In this document: in pieces, positions 36,526 to 47,689 of the stretch | How positions within the stretch are numbered: position 1 is the first letter of the stretch | How the letters are laid out: each line of letters starts with the position of its first letter | DNA from: Adiantum capillus-veneris | Taxonomy: Eukaryota > Streptophyta > Polypodiopsida > Polypodiales > Pteridaceae | Direction: 5' to 3' | Length of the DNA: 64,000 nt | Assembly (NCBI GenBank): GCA_014529385.2 | Contig: CM043944.1 | Coordinates: 61,459,248 to 61,523,247 of the forward strand | Notes under the pieces: model-generated | Databases searched by the model: none | Told to the model about the DNA's origin: nothing | The model's input: the letters and a program-made list of their open reading frames with translations, nothing else | Made by a program: the position numbers and the translations under genes

Positions 36526-37245
36526 TGTCGGAGTGTGTGTCTCTCCAAAGTCAGTCGAGAAAGCGTCAGGCTTTCGGCTGTACACGGAAAAGAAATCAAG
36601 GTGCAAACCAAGGGGAACGAGTGCAGTTAGGGCAGATTTAAGGGTAAATTCGTCCACCCCTCTTTGATTGCCTCATGTCTCCTCTCACCAAAGTTGTTTG
36701 TGAGAGAGAAAAAAAGGCTTCTCCAAGTTTTGCAAGCTAGAGAGATCCCTTTGAGCTTCCTAAAAACCTTGCATGGAGTTCCTCATTGAGCTCCAAAACA
36801 ACTGCCTGCAAACTCCCAAAAAGCTATCTTCAGAGCTCCCTATGTGTCCTCCAAAAGAAACCCCGAGAGCTCCTCCATGAGACCTCCTCTGGGCCTCTCG
36901 TCTTCTTCAAGGAAGCTCCCACTGTCTCAAAAAAAATCATCCCCCCCCCCCCCCCTCCCCCTCCCCCCCTTCGGGCATGAGCATGCTTGCTATTCTCCTT
37001 CTTCTTCTTTCTTCTTTCTTTTCCTTCTTCCTCTTTCTTTCCTTCTCTTCTTTCTTTTCCTTCTTCCTTTCTTTCTCCTTCTTCTTCTTCCTTTCTTTCC
37101 CCTTCTTCTTCTTCCTCGACGGCGCTCTTGTTTTTCCTTCTTTTTCCCTAACTTTGCATGCTATCCCCACTCTCCAAAAAAATCTAACTTTATCCTAAGA
37201 AATTTGTGGAGACGTCATTGCCCTTTCTTCTTTTTTTAGAGCAAA
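36526..37245 (-). repeat. LTR-4 5' LTR (right copy), truncated
   Basis: Aligns with 33315 to about 34360, with internal gaps (TGTCGGAGTG start, poly-C at about 36941-36966, TTC-rich tract), then similarity stops. About 100 bp of unassigned sequence separates it from LTR-E. Confidence 0.8.
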
Positions 37246-37350
37246 AATTTGTGGTTCTTGGGGACAATCACACGAGCATACCCTTATAGATTTCGAGAAT
37301 GCTTCTCATGCACACCCCTTTGGAACTCTTCCCTTCTCTGCACATGCTTG

Positions 37351-38284
37351 TGTTGGTGGATACGCCGCAACGGACGTCAGCACAGTGAGAACTCATCTAA
37401 CAAGATTTGTCAGCTAAGGATGAAGCTCGACTTGCAGGCGCGTGGAAGCAAGCATAGGGTGTCAACCTACACTCGACCGACTATTGACTACTTCCTACAG
37501 AGGTCTCTACCCAATGTCTAAGCTACAGCCTTCAAGAGTACATAAGAGGAGATTTTCTACAATGCCTTCAAGAGTCAAATACCCATCAAACGTTCTCGAA
37601 ATGCTACGGAACTTGAAGGAAACCCTATTAACACCAATACGTTGCTCTCCCTAAGGTCCATGAACCAAAACCCCAACCCTAAACACCCGGTGCAAAATCA
37701 CGTAGGATGTCTAGTCGAAATTTTCAGGTCGTCGTTTTCAAAAACTAAAGTGTCTAGTGTGTAGCTCTACTCATTGCGAACGCGTGGATATGCTGAAATG
37801 TGAAAACAGACAACGTATGCTCATCGAATCACCAGATATAGCTCGTGAGTAGATCTCGCAAAGCCGGGCCGTACACCTGCAATGTAGGTGTTGGCGCGTA
37901 GCTCTCTTCGGGGGCAACATGTTGCCTTCTTCCCACTCGATTCCGACCACCAGTGCGCGCATAGCATCAAGATAAAACTCTCACTCTCTCTCGTACACAG
38001 AGTACGCTTAACTCACACAGACAAAATCTTATAAAAATGACCAAGGGCTTTTTGCATTAAGGTCAAAAGTTGTATAAATACCTTACAATCTCAAACCCTA
38101 ATGTTCCAATTTAACCATTCACTCAGTCTGAATGTAAAAAATGGGATACAATGTGGAAGCTTCTGCAAGCCCCACTATTTACAAAGGTGAAATAACAGGT
38201 TCTTCTCAATTAAGGAATAATTACAAAGGAAATTAATATCCCGCCGGGCAATCCTCCTCCGTTGGGTGTGTCCAGCCGCTAACA
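37351..38284 (-). repeat. LTR-E 3' LTR (left copy)
   Basis: 934 bp. It contains a half-copy of the element's palindrome (CGTAGGATGTCT near 37700). The PPT (minus ACTAGGAGGAGGGGAG) is directly inside at 38285-38300. Confidence 0.9.
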
Positions 38285-38336
38285 CTCCCCTCCTCCTAGT
38301 TCATGTCATCCTCGACATGGCAATAGAGCTGCTTCT

Positions 38337-41300
38337 TCAGTGGAGGGTTTCACGCATCTTTAGAAGAGACTCATACCGTGCATGTTGGGCCAGTAATGTA
38401 GGGCCGAATATTTCTGTATCGATGGTGAAGAAACCGGTGTAGAAGGCTTCTTCAAAGTCCTGGAGATGAAATGAGGGCAAAAACATTATTCGCTGATAGA
38501 GGGCATGTATCACCTCATGGGAAGGCTGAGCAGACATATCATATGCACATTTATATGTGTCTTGGAAGAAGAAGATATTGTGTGTTGCTTGTCCAGGTTT
38601 AAAGATTTCAAAAACTGCCAGAAGGGTTTTATAGATTTTTCTGAGCATGATGCAAGAGAGGTCAGGTGAGCCAGTGAACAATTTAATGGCGCCCATTGGG
38701 TTTTCACCATGTATTTCTCACTCATTCTCTCGCATGCCTTCAAGCCTGGAAGCTTTGGGTAGTTGAGCCACATGGGGTGGCTTTTCTTCAACAGCTCTTG
38801 TTCTTTGCACGTCGGCATCCTGGGTAGAGGGCAAAAGCTAAGGTTGTCTCTAATTCTTTTAGGTGCCTCTACCAGATGAACTAAATAGTGGGGGTATTTA
38901 GTTAGCCATGCCTTTCTCCATTTTGGCTGAGAGTCCACAATCAGCTTAAGTCCTTCTGGTTTGGAGATATCTTCTTCATATAGTGGCACTATCGGCTCCT
39001 CTTTAATCCGCTTGTTTATTGTAGCAGCTTCATACTTGAGAAGAGGATATGGGAGAGAAGGTTGTAGCCATTCATTTCGAACAACATTTCCATCTAACTT
39101 TTGAATGGTCATAGACTTTAATACCCTCTACTCCCACTCCATTTCTTCATTGGCAGTGTCTTTTACTGCCACTTCTATTGCCTTTTGTAGATTTTCTTCT
39201 TCTTCTTGTGTCAGATCCCTGGGCTCTTGGGATGGTCCCACAAGGATGTCCTCTTGCATTGTTGTGTCCACTAGATCTGACACATTATATATGTCAATTC
39301 CTTCCATTGTTGCTGGCCCTGTGCTCAAATGTGACTCTTCAGCCTGTTGTTAGCCTTTCAGCTCATCAATCTGCTTCTGATATTCTTTCTTTTCTTGTTT
39401 AGCTTCATCTCCCATGTTCACTAAGAGGTCGTTCAATTCTGCATTGTCTTTTTCAGCCTCTTCTAGCTTCCTCTTGGTGTCTTCATTTTCTGTTTGCATC
39501 CTCTTTAGATCCTCGTCCATCTTCTTTTTCTAGGCTTCTAGCTCATCTTTCTTGGCCTTGTTCTCATCTTCCAGAAATCTTTGCATCACTAGGGATCCCT
39601 CGTCCAGCATCAATCTTTGTCTCTTCTCTAGTGTCAACTCCTTTTGGAGTTCCTTCATCTGTTCCTCATATATATCTTTCTTTAAAGCAGTGCTAGTTGA
39701 GCTAGCAGCTCTGACTCTGGCCGGAGATGCCCTTAGCCTCTAGATAGTCTGATCTTTCACTTTCATTTGATCTTTTAGCTCTATCACTTCATGCTGGCTT
39801 GCCTCATGTTCTAGCTCAGCTTTTTCCTTAGCATTCCTCAAAGTTTCTACCTCTTTGGACTCATCAGCAAGCTGAAGTGTCAAGTTGTCCCTTTCTTTCT
39901 CCGCATCTGTCAATGATTTGTTGATTTTTCTGTACTCCTCCTCTACTTTTGGTCTGCTGCCTGACTCTGTCTTTCCATCTCTTGGCATCTTTTTAGTGTT
40001 GCGTCTAGATCGGCTTGCAGCTTGGTTTGCTTCTGTGTGTTCTTTTGGTCTTGCTTTTGTAGCGAGTCCACTTCGGCTTTGATATGAACTTCATTTGTTT
40101 TGAGATTATCAATTTCAATTTCAGCGGCCATAGATCTTGCTCTGAGCCTAGTGAGTTTTTACATCACTTCATCCCAATCATTGGTTTGTGGCTATAAATC
40201 CACTGTATGTGTGGCCATTTCCGTCAATTCCACCAATCGAGGGCTCATCATGTTTTCTTTGGGTCTAGTGCTCGACAACTCAAAAGCTGCATTAGCTGCC
40301 TCTTCTCGAGAGTATCCAGTAGCTAATAGATCAAGAAATATTCTATAGTTCTTCTCTTCTGGATCTGGCTTCTCATCTTTTGGCTCAACTTATGCCTTCT
40401 GCTCTTCCTCTTTGTTCTTCTCTTCCTTGGAGTCTTGTTGCCCATCCGGTTTGTTCAACTCCTCTTTTTGTCGGGTTTGGAGAGGACTAAGAGGAGGTGG
40501 TGATGGTGGTGGGCTGGATTCTCGGCTTGATGGTGGAGCTGGTTGCTTCTTCTTGAAATCACGATCCGCCTTTTTTTTCCTCTCTCTTTCTTGGCCTTCC
40601 TGCTCTTCTAGCAGCTGCCGTCTCACATCATCAACCTCTTCTTTTGTAAAAGGTATATTTGGGATATTCTCCGCTGTAGCATCTAAGATCTCAAAATTCT
40701 TGATATAATCTTCAAACCGATCCCTTTGAATCCTTCGAGATGATCCAGACATAGCCTCAACTGATGGCTTCCATAGCTCGCTCAGATCCCCTTTTAGCGC
40801 TCTCTCATCTCTAAAACTTTCCATTAGTTTTTCTTTTTGTGGCCGCTTGGTACACATGTGGAAGTACTGATTGTATAGTTGGCTCATGATAGCCACCTTT
40901 GGGTTTGCAATATCTTCAAATGTATAGTTATTCTTCTTTTTCGAGTAGACCTTAATGTCATCTCGCCTCTTAGTCACACTGTCTCCTTTGTTAGAGATGT
41001 CAAGTGTTGCTGCCACCACCTTCTCTGTGATGACAATCATTGTATTAGGCTTGCCTTGCAGATCTGTAACTCTGGCTATGCCGTCCTCTTTGATTGTGGT
41101 GACAAATTCCCACACTCTTTTAACATCAATCCCTGCTGGCAAGGCTTCAAAGTAATTGTGCAGATCCACTTTCTCCAAGTAGTCCCCCATCTTGCTCCTG
41201 ACAAATTCATTGAGCTCTTGAGGGATCATGGGTAGCTCTACTACATTTCCCACCGGATCTTTAAACACTCCTTAGTAGATTCTCAGATCATTGGTTTCTA

Positions 41301-41430
41301 GTAGGTCATCTTGAATCCAAGTGCTTGTGGGCTTCAGGGTTCCCTCTGGGATAACAAAAGGCTCCACTTCTTCTAAGTAGTCCTTGATAGTCATCCTCTT
41401 CTTCTTTGCCGGTGACTTTGTGGCTGCCAT
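38337..41430 (-). pseudogene. LTR-E accessory 3' ORF, about 1000 codons, with long coiled coil
   Basis: Begins MAATKSPAKKKRMTIKDYLE at 41430, in sense with the element but 3' of pol. Residues 1-350 form a mixed domain (ALPAGIDVKRVWEFVTTIKE, ITEKVVAATLDISNKGDS) I do not recognise. A basic/Pro-rich linker follows (PPPSPPPLSPLQTR), then about 250 residues of heptad-rich, Glu/Lys-rich coiled coil (39360-40131; KVEEEYRKINKSLTDAEKER), then a mixed C-terminal part to 38337. Interruptions include a TAA at 41274, others near 40392 and 39740, and a frameshift near 39960; several are TAG or TAA that one C-to-T change from Gln codons would explain. Its place recalls env-like ORFs of some plant gypsy lineages, but I see no signal peptide or clear membrane segment. 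Confidence 0.65.
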
Positions 41431-44231
41431 GGATCCTGTTGCACTTAGTAGTCCAAAGTTAGGATTTTTTACAGATTAGCTGATAAACTGAGTTCTGTCT
41501 ACCCAAATGACTTGAAAATTGAAATAAGAACTCAAAAGGGACTAGGGAAACCATGCATGTGCCCACAATAGATTTTTGGCTGAAAAATAAACATGTAGAC
41601 ATCCTACGCGTAGGATGTCTACCTTCTCTGATTTTGATGAAACTTGACAGGCTTGTGGCCCTTGACCTGTGCAACATGGCTATGTACTTGCAATTCCGTT
41701 TGGACATCAAAAAGTACAATTTTGAGCAGATTTTGGCTTTTGGCTCACAAAATGGGTAGGATATCCTATATGGATGGGCAAATGATATCCAATTGGATTG
41801 AAATTTGATATATAGGCTTCTTATACCATGTAAAAGACTCCCATGAAGTCAATTCTTGCATAGAAGGTCAATATGACACTGGAGACAACCTACGCGTAGA
41901 ATGTCTACTTTCTCTGAATGACTTGATTTTGGTTCTCTAGGTAGCCCTTAGCATGTAGAACATGGCCCTACTCTTAGATTTTGATTTGGATAAGCATTGG
42001 TGTTGTTAGGAGCATGTGTAGTGTTTTTGGCTCAGAAAGTGCATCTTTGAGGTTTTGGGGACCAAATGTGATTTGTCTGGCTTGAAATTTGATATATGAG
42101 CTGGTGAAGATGTAATAAAGATATTTGGAACTCAAAAACACCAGATGGAGGTCAAATAGGTCATTTACACATCCTACGCGTAGCATGTCTATTTCATTAA
42201 TTTTCATATCTGACCCCACAGTTAGCTTGGCAATGTGCTAATAAGTATATTGTGCAAGTTTCATGTGATTTGGACTAGTTTTGGTAAGTCTATGACCCAT
42301 TATTGCCTCTATGCTCTGACTTTCCGTTTTTTGATGCATATGAGGTCAACTCTTGTCCAAATGTGATGAAACTTGATGGCTAGCATGTATAAGCTATGTA
42401 GAAGCTGTGTATGAGGTGAGATGTTGAGTATGGTGTCCAAACATGGCCTTGAGACATCCTACGCGTAGGATGTCTCCTAATGAATTTTTTATGAGAAATG
42501 GTACTAGTACATGCCCTGAGCCCCCCTCAGTCCCCTTTAAGCCCTATTTCAATAAAAAAAGTCAAAAAGATAGATAGAAACTCCCTGTTTGGCTTTCAGA
42601 GCCTCTCAGTCGTTTTTTGACTCTTGGAGCGCTTTTCGACGATGAAATTTCTTGATGTTAGTCTCCATAGCTTCATGGTTCCTTAGGGAACCTTGCCATA
42701 TGGTTTTTGTTGGCTTGGCTTCATCGGAGCTCCGTTTGGAAATTTGTCACTCTGGAAGCGCCCGTGGTTGTGTTTACATGTCGTTGATGACTTATGGTGG
42801 TCTACCACCATAGGACTTGGTTGTTGATGGTCTAGGAAAGCCGCTTGTGAAGTTTGGTGGCAAACGGACATCCGGTTTGGCCGTAAGAGCCAGTTGACGC
42901 TTTGTGTGTCTAATGCCGTTTCTGAAGCTTAGTCCCGCTTCGGGTCACCTTATGGCCATGTGGGCTATATAGCCTTGGTAGAGCATGTCGAGATGCTCCT
43001 ACCCATGAGTTTTGGTAGCATTTGGGCGACTTTCCACCGATTTACCACTTGGTGGCCTCTTGCAGGGCTCTAGAAGTTAGGGTTTTTCCCAATGGTTTTT
43101 TGCCGCCTTTGTGCATTCCATAGTGGTCTCCTATGCTAGGGTAAACCGCATATGAAGCCTTATTGCTTTTGGGTTAGCTGTTAGTTGGCCACCTCTACCT
43201 GTAGGTCTCTACTGTTTGTTTCCCGTGTGAACCCTACACTAGTTTTCGCGACAAAACATCAAACATACGCGAAAAGCTCAAGGTGGTGAGCCTACCTCTC
43301 ATATCTAGAGCCTATCGGGTGGTCATGCGCGTCGTAGAAGCAGCTGGAAGTCCGGTTCGCTCTAGGTGGCAAGAGTTCTCTCTCAAGAAGGAAATAGTAG
43401 AAATGAGCTCTAAGTGAAGTGAAAAAATCTTATAATGGGGGTCCCCGAACCACTTTCTATGAAATTTGACATGTGCTCCCAACTTCTTGCGAAATACGGT
43501 TTAGGCTCGGAAAGTTCTTAATTTGGACTCCGTTTGCCCAGTTTCTGAGAAATTTGACGTTTCGGTCAAAATCTGGCCAAAACACGCCTTCCGCTTCATT
43601 CACATAATTGCACCCCCATTGTACCATAGGTTGTCCTATAGTCATTGATTATCCCCATATTTTTTGTTTTTCATTACAATTGTATTTCACCTGCTTTTTG
43701 TAGTTTTGAAGTTTTTCTGCCAATAATTAGTAAAATTAAAAAGAAAAATTAAACCCAAAAAATCCCCAAAAATCATAATAACTCAAAGACATCACCGCAA
43801 AACACTGTATACACTCCCATGCAATTTTTATGGCTTGATTTCTCCGTTTAACCAATATTTTGCCCGAAAAATGGCTATTTTTACATATATACACACACCT
43901 AGGGGCCTAATTTGGCGTTTGGCCCCATATACTAGTAGATTCGTGCTGTGTAAGGGCATATGTACTTATGTTAGTTCAAAAATTTTCGCAATCAAACGAA
44001 AACCCTTCAAAATAGTCGAAAAACATTCCCTTTTTTTGCTCTTTTTACCTCCATTGGGTCCGCATTGAGAATGCCTCCCCCCTCCTAGTCGAAGTCCTCC
44101 CGGACGACGAGGTATCACCTCGGGGTATGTGCAGTGCATGGATTAAAAATTGTGCTAATGCGCGGCCTTGTTATGTGGCCCTATTTGATGCATACTCAGT
44201 CAATGCATGGAAAAATAAATGCTGTAAATTA
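41431..44231. repeat. LTR-E 3' noncoding region with dispersed palindromes
   Basis: No coding frame supported. Copies of a 24-bp palindrome with core CATCCTACGCGTAGGATG lie at about 41597, 41883, 42166 and 42451 (spacing about 285 bp), in diverged surroundings that share phrases such as GATGAAACTTG. From about 42600 to 44070 I see only unassigned sequence. A PPT-like run (minus GACTAGGAGGGGGGAG) is at 44075-44090. Confidence 0.7.
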
Positions 44232-44832
44232 TCAGCTTTTCTTTGCAACAAGTAAAAGTTGTAACTCGACAGCTCTCTGTTTGATCGTCTGCTTTGCTGC
44301 TACTATTGATATGGCCGTGGTTGTCTCCGTGGATGAATTGGCCGCAGTCTTTTTCTCTTTTGCTTGCCATTTGTAGCTTGGTTTTGGAGGCTTTTGTAGG
44401 TTTATTGCCTCGTCCGTGATCGTCATTGTTGTTCTACTGATCGGCACCCACATAGATCGGTTTGCCAGTTTCATATATAGTGAGTGTCTGGCTGTTGGTG
44501 TTGCTTGTACTAAAGGGAGTTCCTGTTTGCGTTTTGGGATCCAAATGCGAGTCGTATTTAAGTGGTTTACTGAGCATTCTCTTTGGGATCGATATCTTTT
44601 TTATTCCCGTGGTTGTTGGTTTAACTGTGTACTTCGGTTGACTTCTACTGTTGTATTGTGGTTTGTATGCCATGTCACCTCTATCCTTTCGTACCCATAC
44701 TTGTCTTTCGCGTGTTGCTAACCTTGATCTGTTCACTGCTGTCTATGTTGTCTTATTTTTGTAGTAAACACGGTTGGCAGTTCCCTGGTTGTTCTCCATG
44801 GGTATCGTGTTGTGCTTTATTGGCACCCATCT
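44232..44832 (-). pseudogene. LTR-E Pol tail with Trp-Val motifs
   Basis: Three frames carry RWVPIKHNT (about 44830), QVWVRKDRGDMA (about 44700) and MWVPISRTT (about 44450), followed by a Lys-rich YKWQAKEKK. LTR-A has four comparable WVPK motifs after its protease. The 455-bp foldback insert separates this tail from the second retropepsin. Broken by a TAG near 44742 and frame changes. Confidence 0.5.
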
Positions 44833-45287
44833 CATTAGGGAAAATTTGGACTCACAAAGGGGCCTTATAAGGAGTTTGACTTCCTCTCTCATGTCCAAAA
44901 CGGGCGTGCAATAATTTTTTTTTTGCAAATGAACTCTAAACTTGGCAGAGATTTGGCAGTTAGAATCTACTCTTCAAGCTCTTTCTATTGATATATAGCA
45001 TGCCATGAGATTTCTCATATTTTGAAAGATTCTATTTTTTATTCTCTAGATTCTAGACGGAGTTGTCATATCACAAGAGAATCAAAAATAGAATCTTTCA
45101 AAATATGAGGAATCTTGTGGCGTGCTATATATCAATAGAAAGAGCGTGAAGAGTAGATTCTAACTGCCAAATCCTCGCCAAGTTTAGAGTTTATTTGCAA
45201 AAATTTTACCGCATGCATGTTTTGGACATGAGAGAGGAAGTCAAACTCCTTATATGGCCCCTTTATGAGTACAAATTTTCCCTAATG
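44833..45287. repeat. Foldback inverted repeat inserted in LTR-E pol
   Basis: Two arms of about 200 bp (from CATTAGGGAAAATTTG at 44833 to about 45034; and about 45080 to CAAATTTTCCCTAATG at 45287) are inverted copies with few mismatches, separated by about 45 bp. No transposase is encoded and no convincing target duplication is seen. A transcript would fold into a long hairpin. Confidence 0.88.
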
Positions 45288-45353
45288 CTTTTTGTTCTTT
45301 ATCCAGTGATGGTGTTGCTATCATCTGGGTCTTCCGGGTTGTCTGAGCAAAGG

Positions 45354-46034
45354 CTACCCCTGTTGGTCTTGTGCATGTTGAATTTTGAATGTATCCGAAT
45401 TCCAATCTATCTGCACATTATACTCTTTCTGCCAAGGTTGTCCCAACAACATGGGGTGTAGTGTGCTCGCATCCTCAACCACATAAAACTTGTGGGGGTA
45501 AACATATTGATGTATTTGTACATGCAATATTGTCCAGCCCAATGTTCCTAGCGAATGTGATGTACTACTTTCTAGCACTTGTGGAGTAGAATGTAGTTGA
45601 TCTTTGGGCTTGAGCTGTTTATATAATTTGTAAGAGATCAGATTTGCTTGAGCTCCAGAATCAAGCAATGCCGTCGATTCAACTTGATTGCTACCCACTT
45701 TGACTGCAATTATTGGTTCCACTGTGTCTTCACCAAAATTCGATAATCGAATAGCATTTATTCGCAATGGTGATCCACTTTGTTGTTGTTGTTGTAGAAG
45801 CCTTCTTTTTGCAATGCGTTCTTTTGCTTCTGCTTGTGCTTCTTCTCGTACCCTCTGTTTCTCCTTCATCCGTTGTTTTTCTTGATGGATTTGTTGAAGC
45901 ATATCCTGTGTTAGTGGTAAATGATACTTTTTTACCCGACACCCACTAATCCAATTTGGCATTTCTTCTCCTGCCAATGTAGCAAGTTTGATAGCTCCAC
46001 ATTGTGATAAGTCACTAATCACAAAGGGTCCCAT
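45354..46034 (-). CDS. LTR-E integrase C-terminus fused to a second retropepsin-like domain
   Basis: One open frame of 226 codons. The first 55 residues are the GPY/F-type integrase tail (MGPFVISDLSQCGAIKLA, WISGCRVKKYHLPLT). A charged, Gln-rich coiled stretch follows, then at about residues 115-220 a retropepsin-like fold: VESTALLDSGAQANLISYKL (catalytic D-S-G-A near 45660) and HPMLLGQPWQKEYNVQID, the I-L-G-type motif before the C-terminal strand. The frame runs unbroken from integrase into this domain. The conventional upstream protease has NNGAG in place of D-x-G, so this may be the only protease with an intact active site. Whether it worked as such is inference. Confidence 0.8.
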   Translation of the reverse strand: MGPFVISDLSQCGAIKLATLAGEEMPNWISGCRVKKYHLPLTQDMLQQIHQEKQRMKEKQRVREEAQAEAKERIAKRRLLQQQQQSGSPLRINAIRLSNFGEDTVEPIIAVKVGSNQVESTALLDSGAQANLISYKLYKQLKPKDQLHSTPQVLESSTSHSLGTLGWTILHVQIHQYVYPHKFYVVEDASTLHPMLLGQPWQKEYNVQIDWNSDTFKIQHAQDQQG

Positions 46035-46180
46035 CCCTCGCTTTTTAATTTTTTTTGCAATTGCTTCAAAGTGTAAACAAGTACATAATCACCTGTTTTA
46101 AACTCTTTTGTACGCACATGCTTGTCAAAAAACTCTTTTTGTCTTCTCTTTTTAGCATAGATCGAAGCTACAGCTCTCAG

Positions 46181-46879
46181 TCAAAGTTCATCTAGCTTTT
46201 CAAGATCATCTATTCTTGAAGAGAGCTCATGCCCTGTCCATTCTAAGTGTTTCCCTACTCGTAGAGTTGGAACTAAAAACTCTATGGGTAATATAGCGTT
46301 TAGACCAAACACCATGTTATATGGTGTGGTTCCGATTGATGTTTTGTAAGCTACCTTGTATGCCCATAGTATTGAGTGTAATTGCTGATCCCAGTTTGTC
46401 CTTGACTCTGATATAATTTTAGTCAAAACAGTGCATAGTGTTTTATTTGTGGCCTCAACTTGTCCATTTGCCTGTGGATGACATGGAGCAAATTTTCTAT
46501 GTATGACCATGAATTCCTCTACCAGATATTCAATGACTTCATTAAGAAAATGTGTTCCTTGATCATTAACAATTTCTATTGGTAATCCGTATCGTACAAA
46601 GACATTCTCATACAAAAATTTTGTTGTGGTTCTTGCGTCTGCTTTTTGTGTTGCTTTGGCTTCCGCCCATTTTGTGAGATAGTCCGTAGCCACAATGATA
46701 TATTGGGTATGGGTGCGATATACAGGGGGTGAAATAGGCCCCACAAAATCAATGCCCCATTTTGCAAATGCCCGTGCTCCCATCATTGGCTGTAGTGGAA
46801 TCTCATCTCTCTTTATCGGCACCTTAGTGCGATGACATGAGTCACAACACTTTACAAACTCCTCGGCATCCATGTGCAA
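46181..46879 (-). CDS. LTR-E integrase catalytic core
   Basis: 232 open codons. Contains CCDSCHRTKVPIKRDE (end of the second zinc module), KWGIDFVGPI (first Asp), IVNDQGTHFLNEV (second Asp) and NGQVEATNKTL (Glu), so the D-D-E triad is complete. It integrates element DNA into the chromosome. A frame break near 46170 separates it from the C-terminal part. Confidence 0.9.
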   Translation of the reverse strand: MHMDAEEFVKCCDSCHRTKVPIKRDEIPLQPMMGARAFAKWGIDFVGPISPPVYRTHTQYIIVATDYLTKWAEAKATQKADARTTTKFLYENVFVRYGLPIEIVNDQGTHFLNEVIEYLVEEFMVIHRKFAPCHPQANGQVEATNKTLCTVLTKIISESRTNWDQQLHSILWAYKVAYKTSIGTTPYNMVFGLNAILPIEFLVPTLRVGKHLEWTGHELSSRIDDLEKLDEL

Positions 46880-47665
46880 TGTAGGCCACCATATTCCTGC
46901 GGTTAAGAAAATATTTGTCGTCTTATCGCTTGAAAAATGGCCTCCACTTATTCCTCCATGTGCATGTTCTAGAATCAGCAGTTATTCGCTTTCACTTGCA
47001 CAGATTCTAAGTTGATTGTCCTTTTCTCACTTGTAGAGTTGATTTCCGATTAAATTAAAGTCGCGAGCCTCCAGCTCTACAGCCCTTTTTTGCGCTTTTG
47101 TTATGTTTTCAGGAAATGTCCTTGTTGTTAAGAAATCAATGATATATTGACTCCATGTAGGTGCAATGTTTACCTGAAATAATGTTGCATGATCCACCGA
47201 TCGTTGGGCACTACATATAGTACAATTGTTAACATAAGCATGTACGTCAGCAGACATAGTTGGCCAATAAACTCCTAATTGTTTCAATCTTTGGTGTGTT
47301 TTCATTGTTGAACAATGAAATGCACAATCCTGGATGTGTGCTTCTTCAAGATAACACTCGAATTCCTCTGGATTTATACATAATCGTAGAATTTGGTCCG
47401 AGCCTAGATGGTATAGTCGTCCTGCGATCAACTAAAAGTTTTTTGTTTGTTGAAATGTTTGTTGTTTGGATCTGTCTTCCTTGTTATCCAATCTTCCTCC
47501 AAAAGAAAGAATGCTAACAATTTCCTGAGACCATTTGGGTATCATTTCAATATTGAAAAGATAAGCATCAGGTATGTCATCATCTACTCCGTCAGGAGCT
47601 TCCCCATTTTGCAGCCTTGAAATATGATCCGCCCGTAGATGAGTTTTACCCTTTTTAACTACCAC
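46800..47665 (-). pseudogene. LTR-E duplicated integrase zinc-binding modules
   Basis: Two successive copies of a linker (W-S-Q-x-I-[IV]) plus HHCC finger. Copy 1, 47600-47190: IPKWSQEIVSILSFG, LIAGRLYHLG, EEAHIQDCAFHCS, YWPTMSADV, NCTICSAQ. Copy 2, 47185-46820: APTWSQYIIDFLTT, LIGNQLYK, LEHAHGGISGGHFSS, WWPTLHMDAEEF, CCDSCHRT. Both keep two His and a CxxC pair. In-frame stops at 47434-47432 and near 47029 and 46980 break the frame. Confidence 0.8.
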
Positions 47666-47689
47666 TGTGAAGTCAAACTATAGAAATAT

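Larger units (their letters stand above)
33315..37245 (-). mobile_element. LTR-4: short non-autonomous LTR element, right LTR truncated
   Basis: A left LTR of 1185 bp and a partial right LTR (36526 to about 37245) surround only 2.0 kb. PBS and PPT are of the Gypsy-2 type. The interior has a gag-like N-terminus and an acidic reading region but no protease, RT or integrase. The last 150 bp or so of the right LTR are missing, so no target duplication can be read. Confidence 0.8.

Noticed and set aside
40412-41235. Plus-strand ORFs opposite the LTR-E accessory ORF
   Set aside because: Ser/Cys-rich antisense shadows of the charged coiled-coil and proline-rich sequence on the minus strand.
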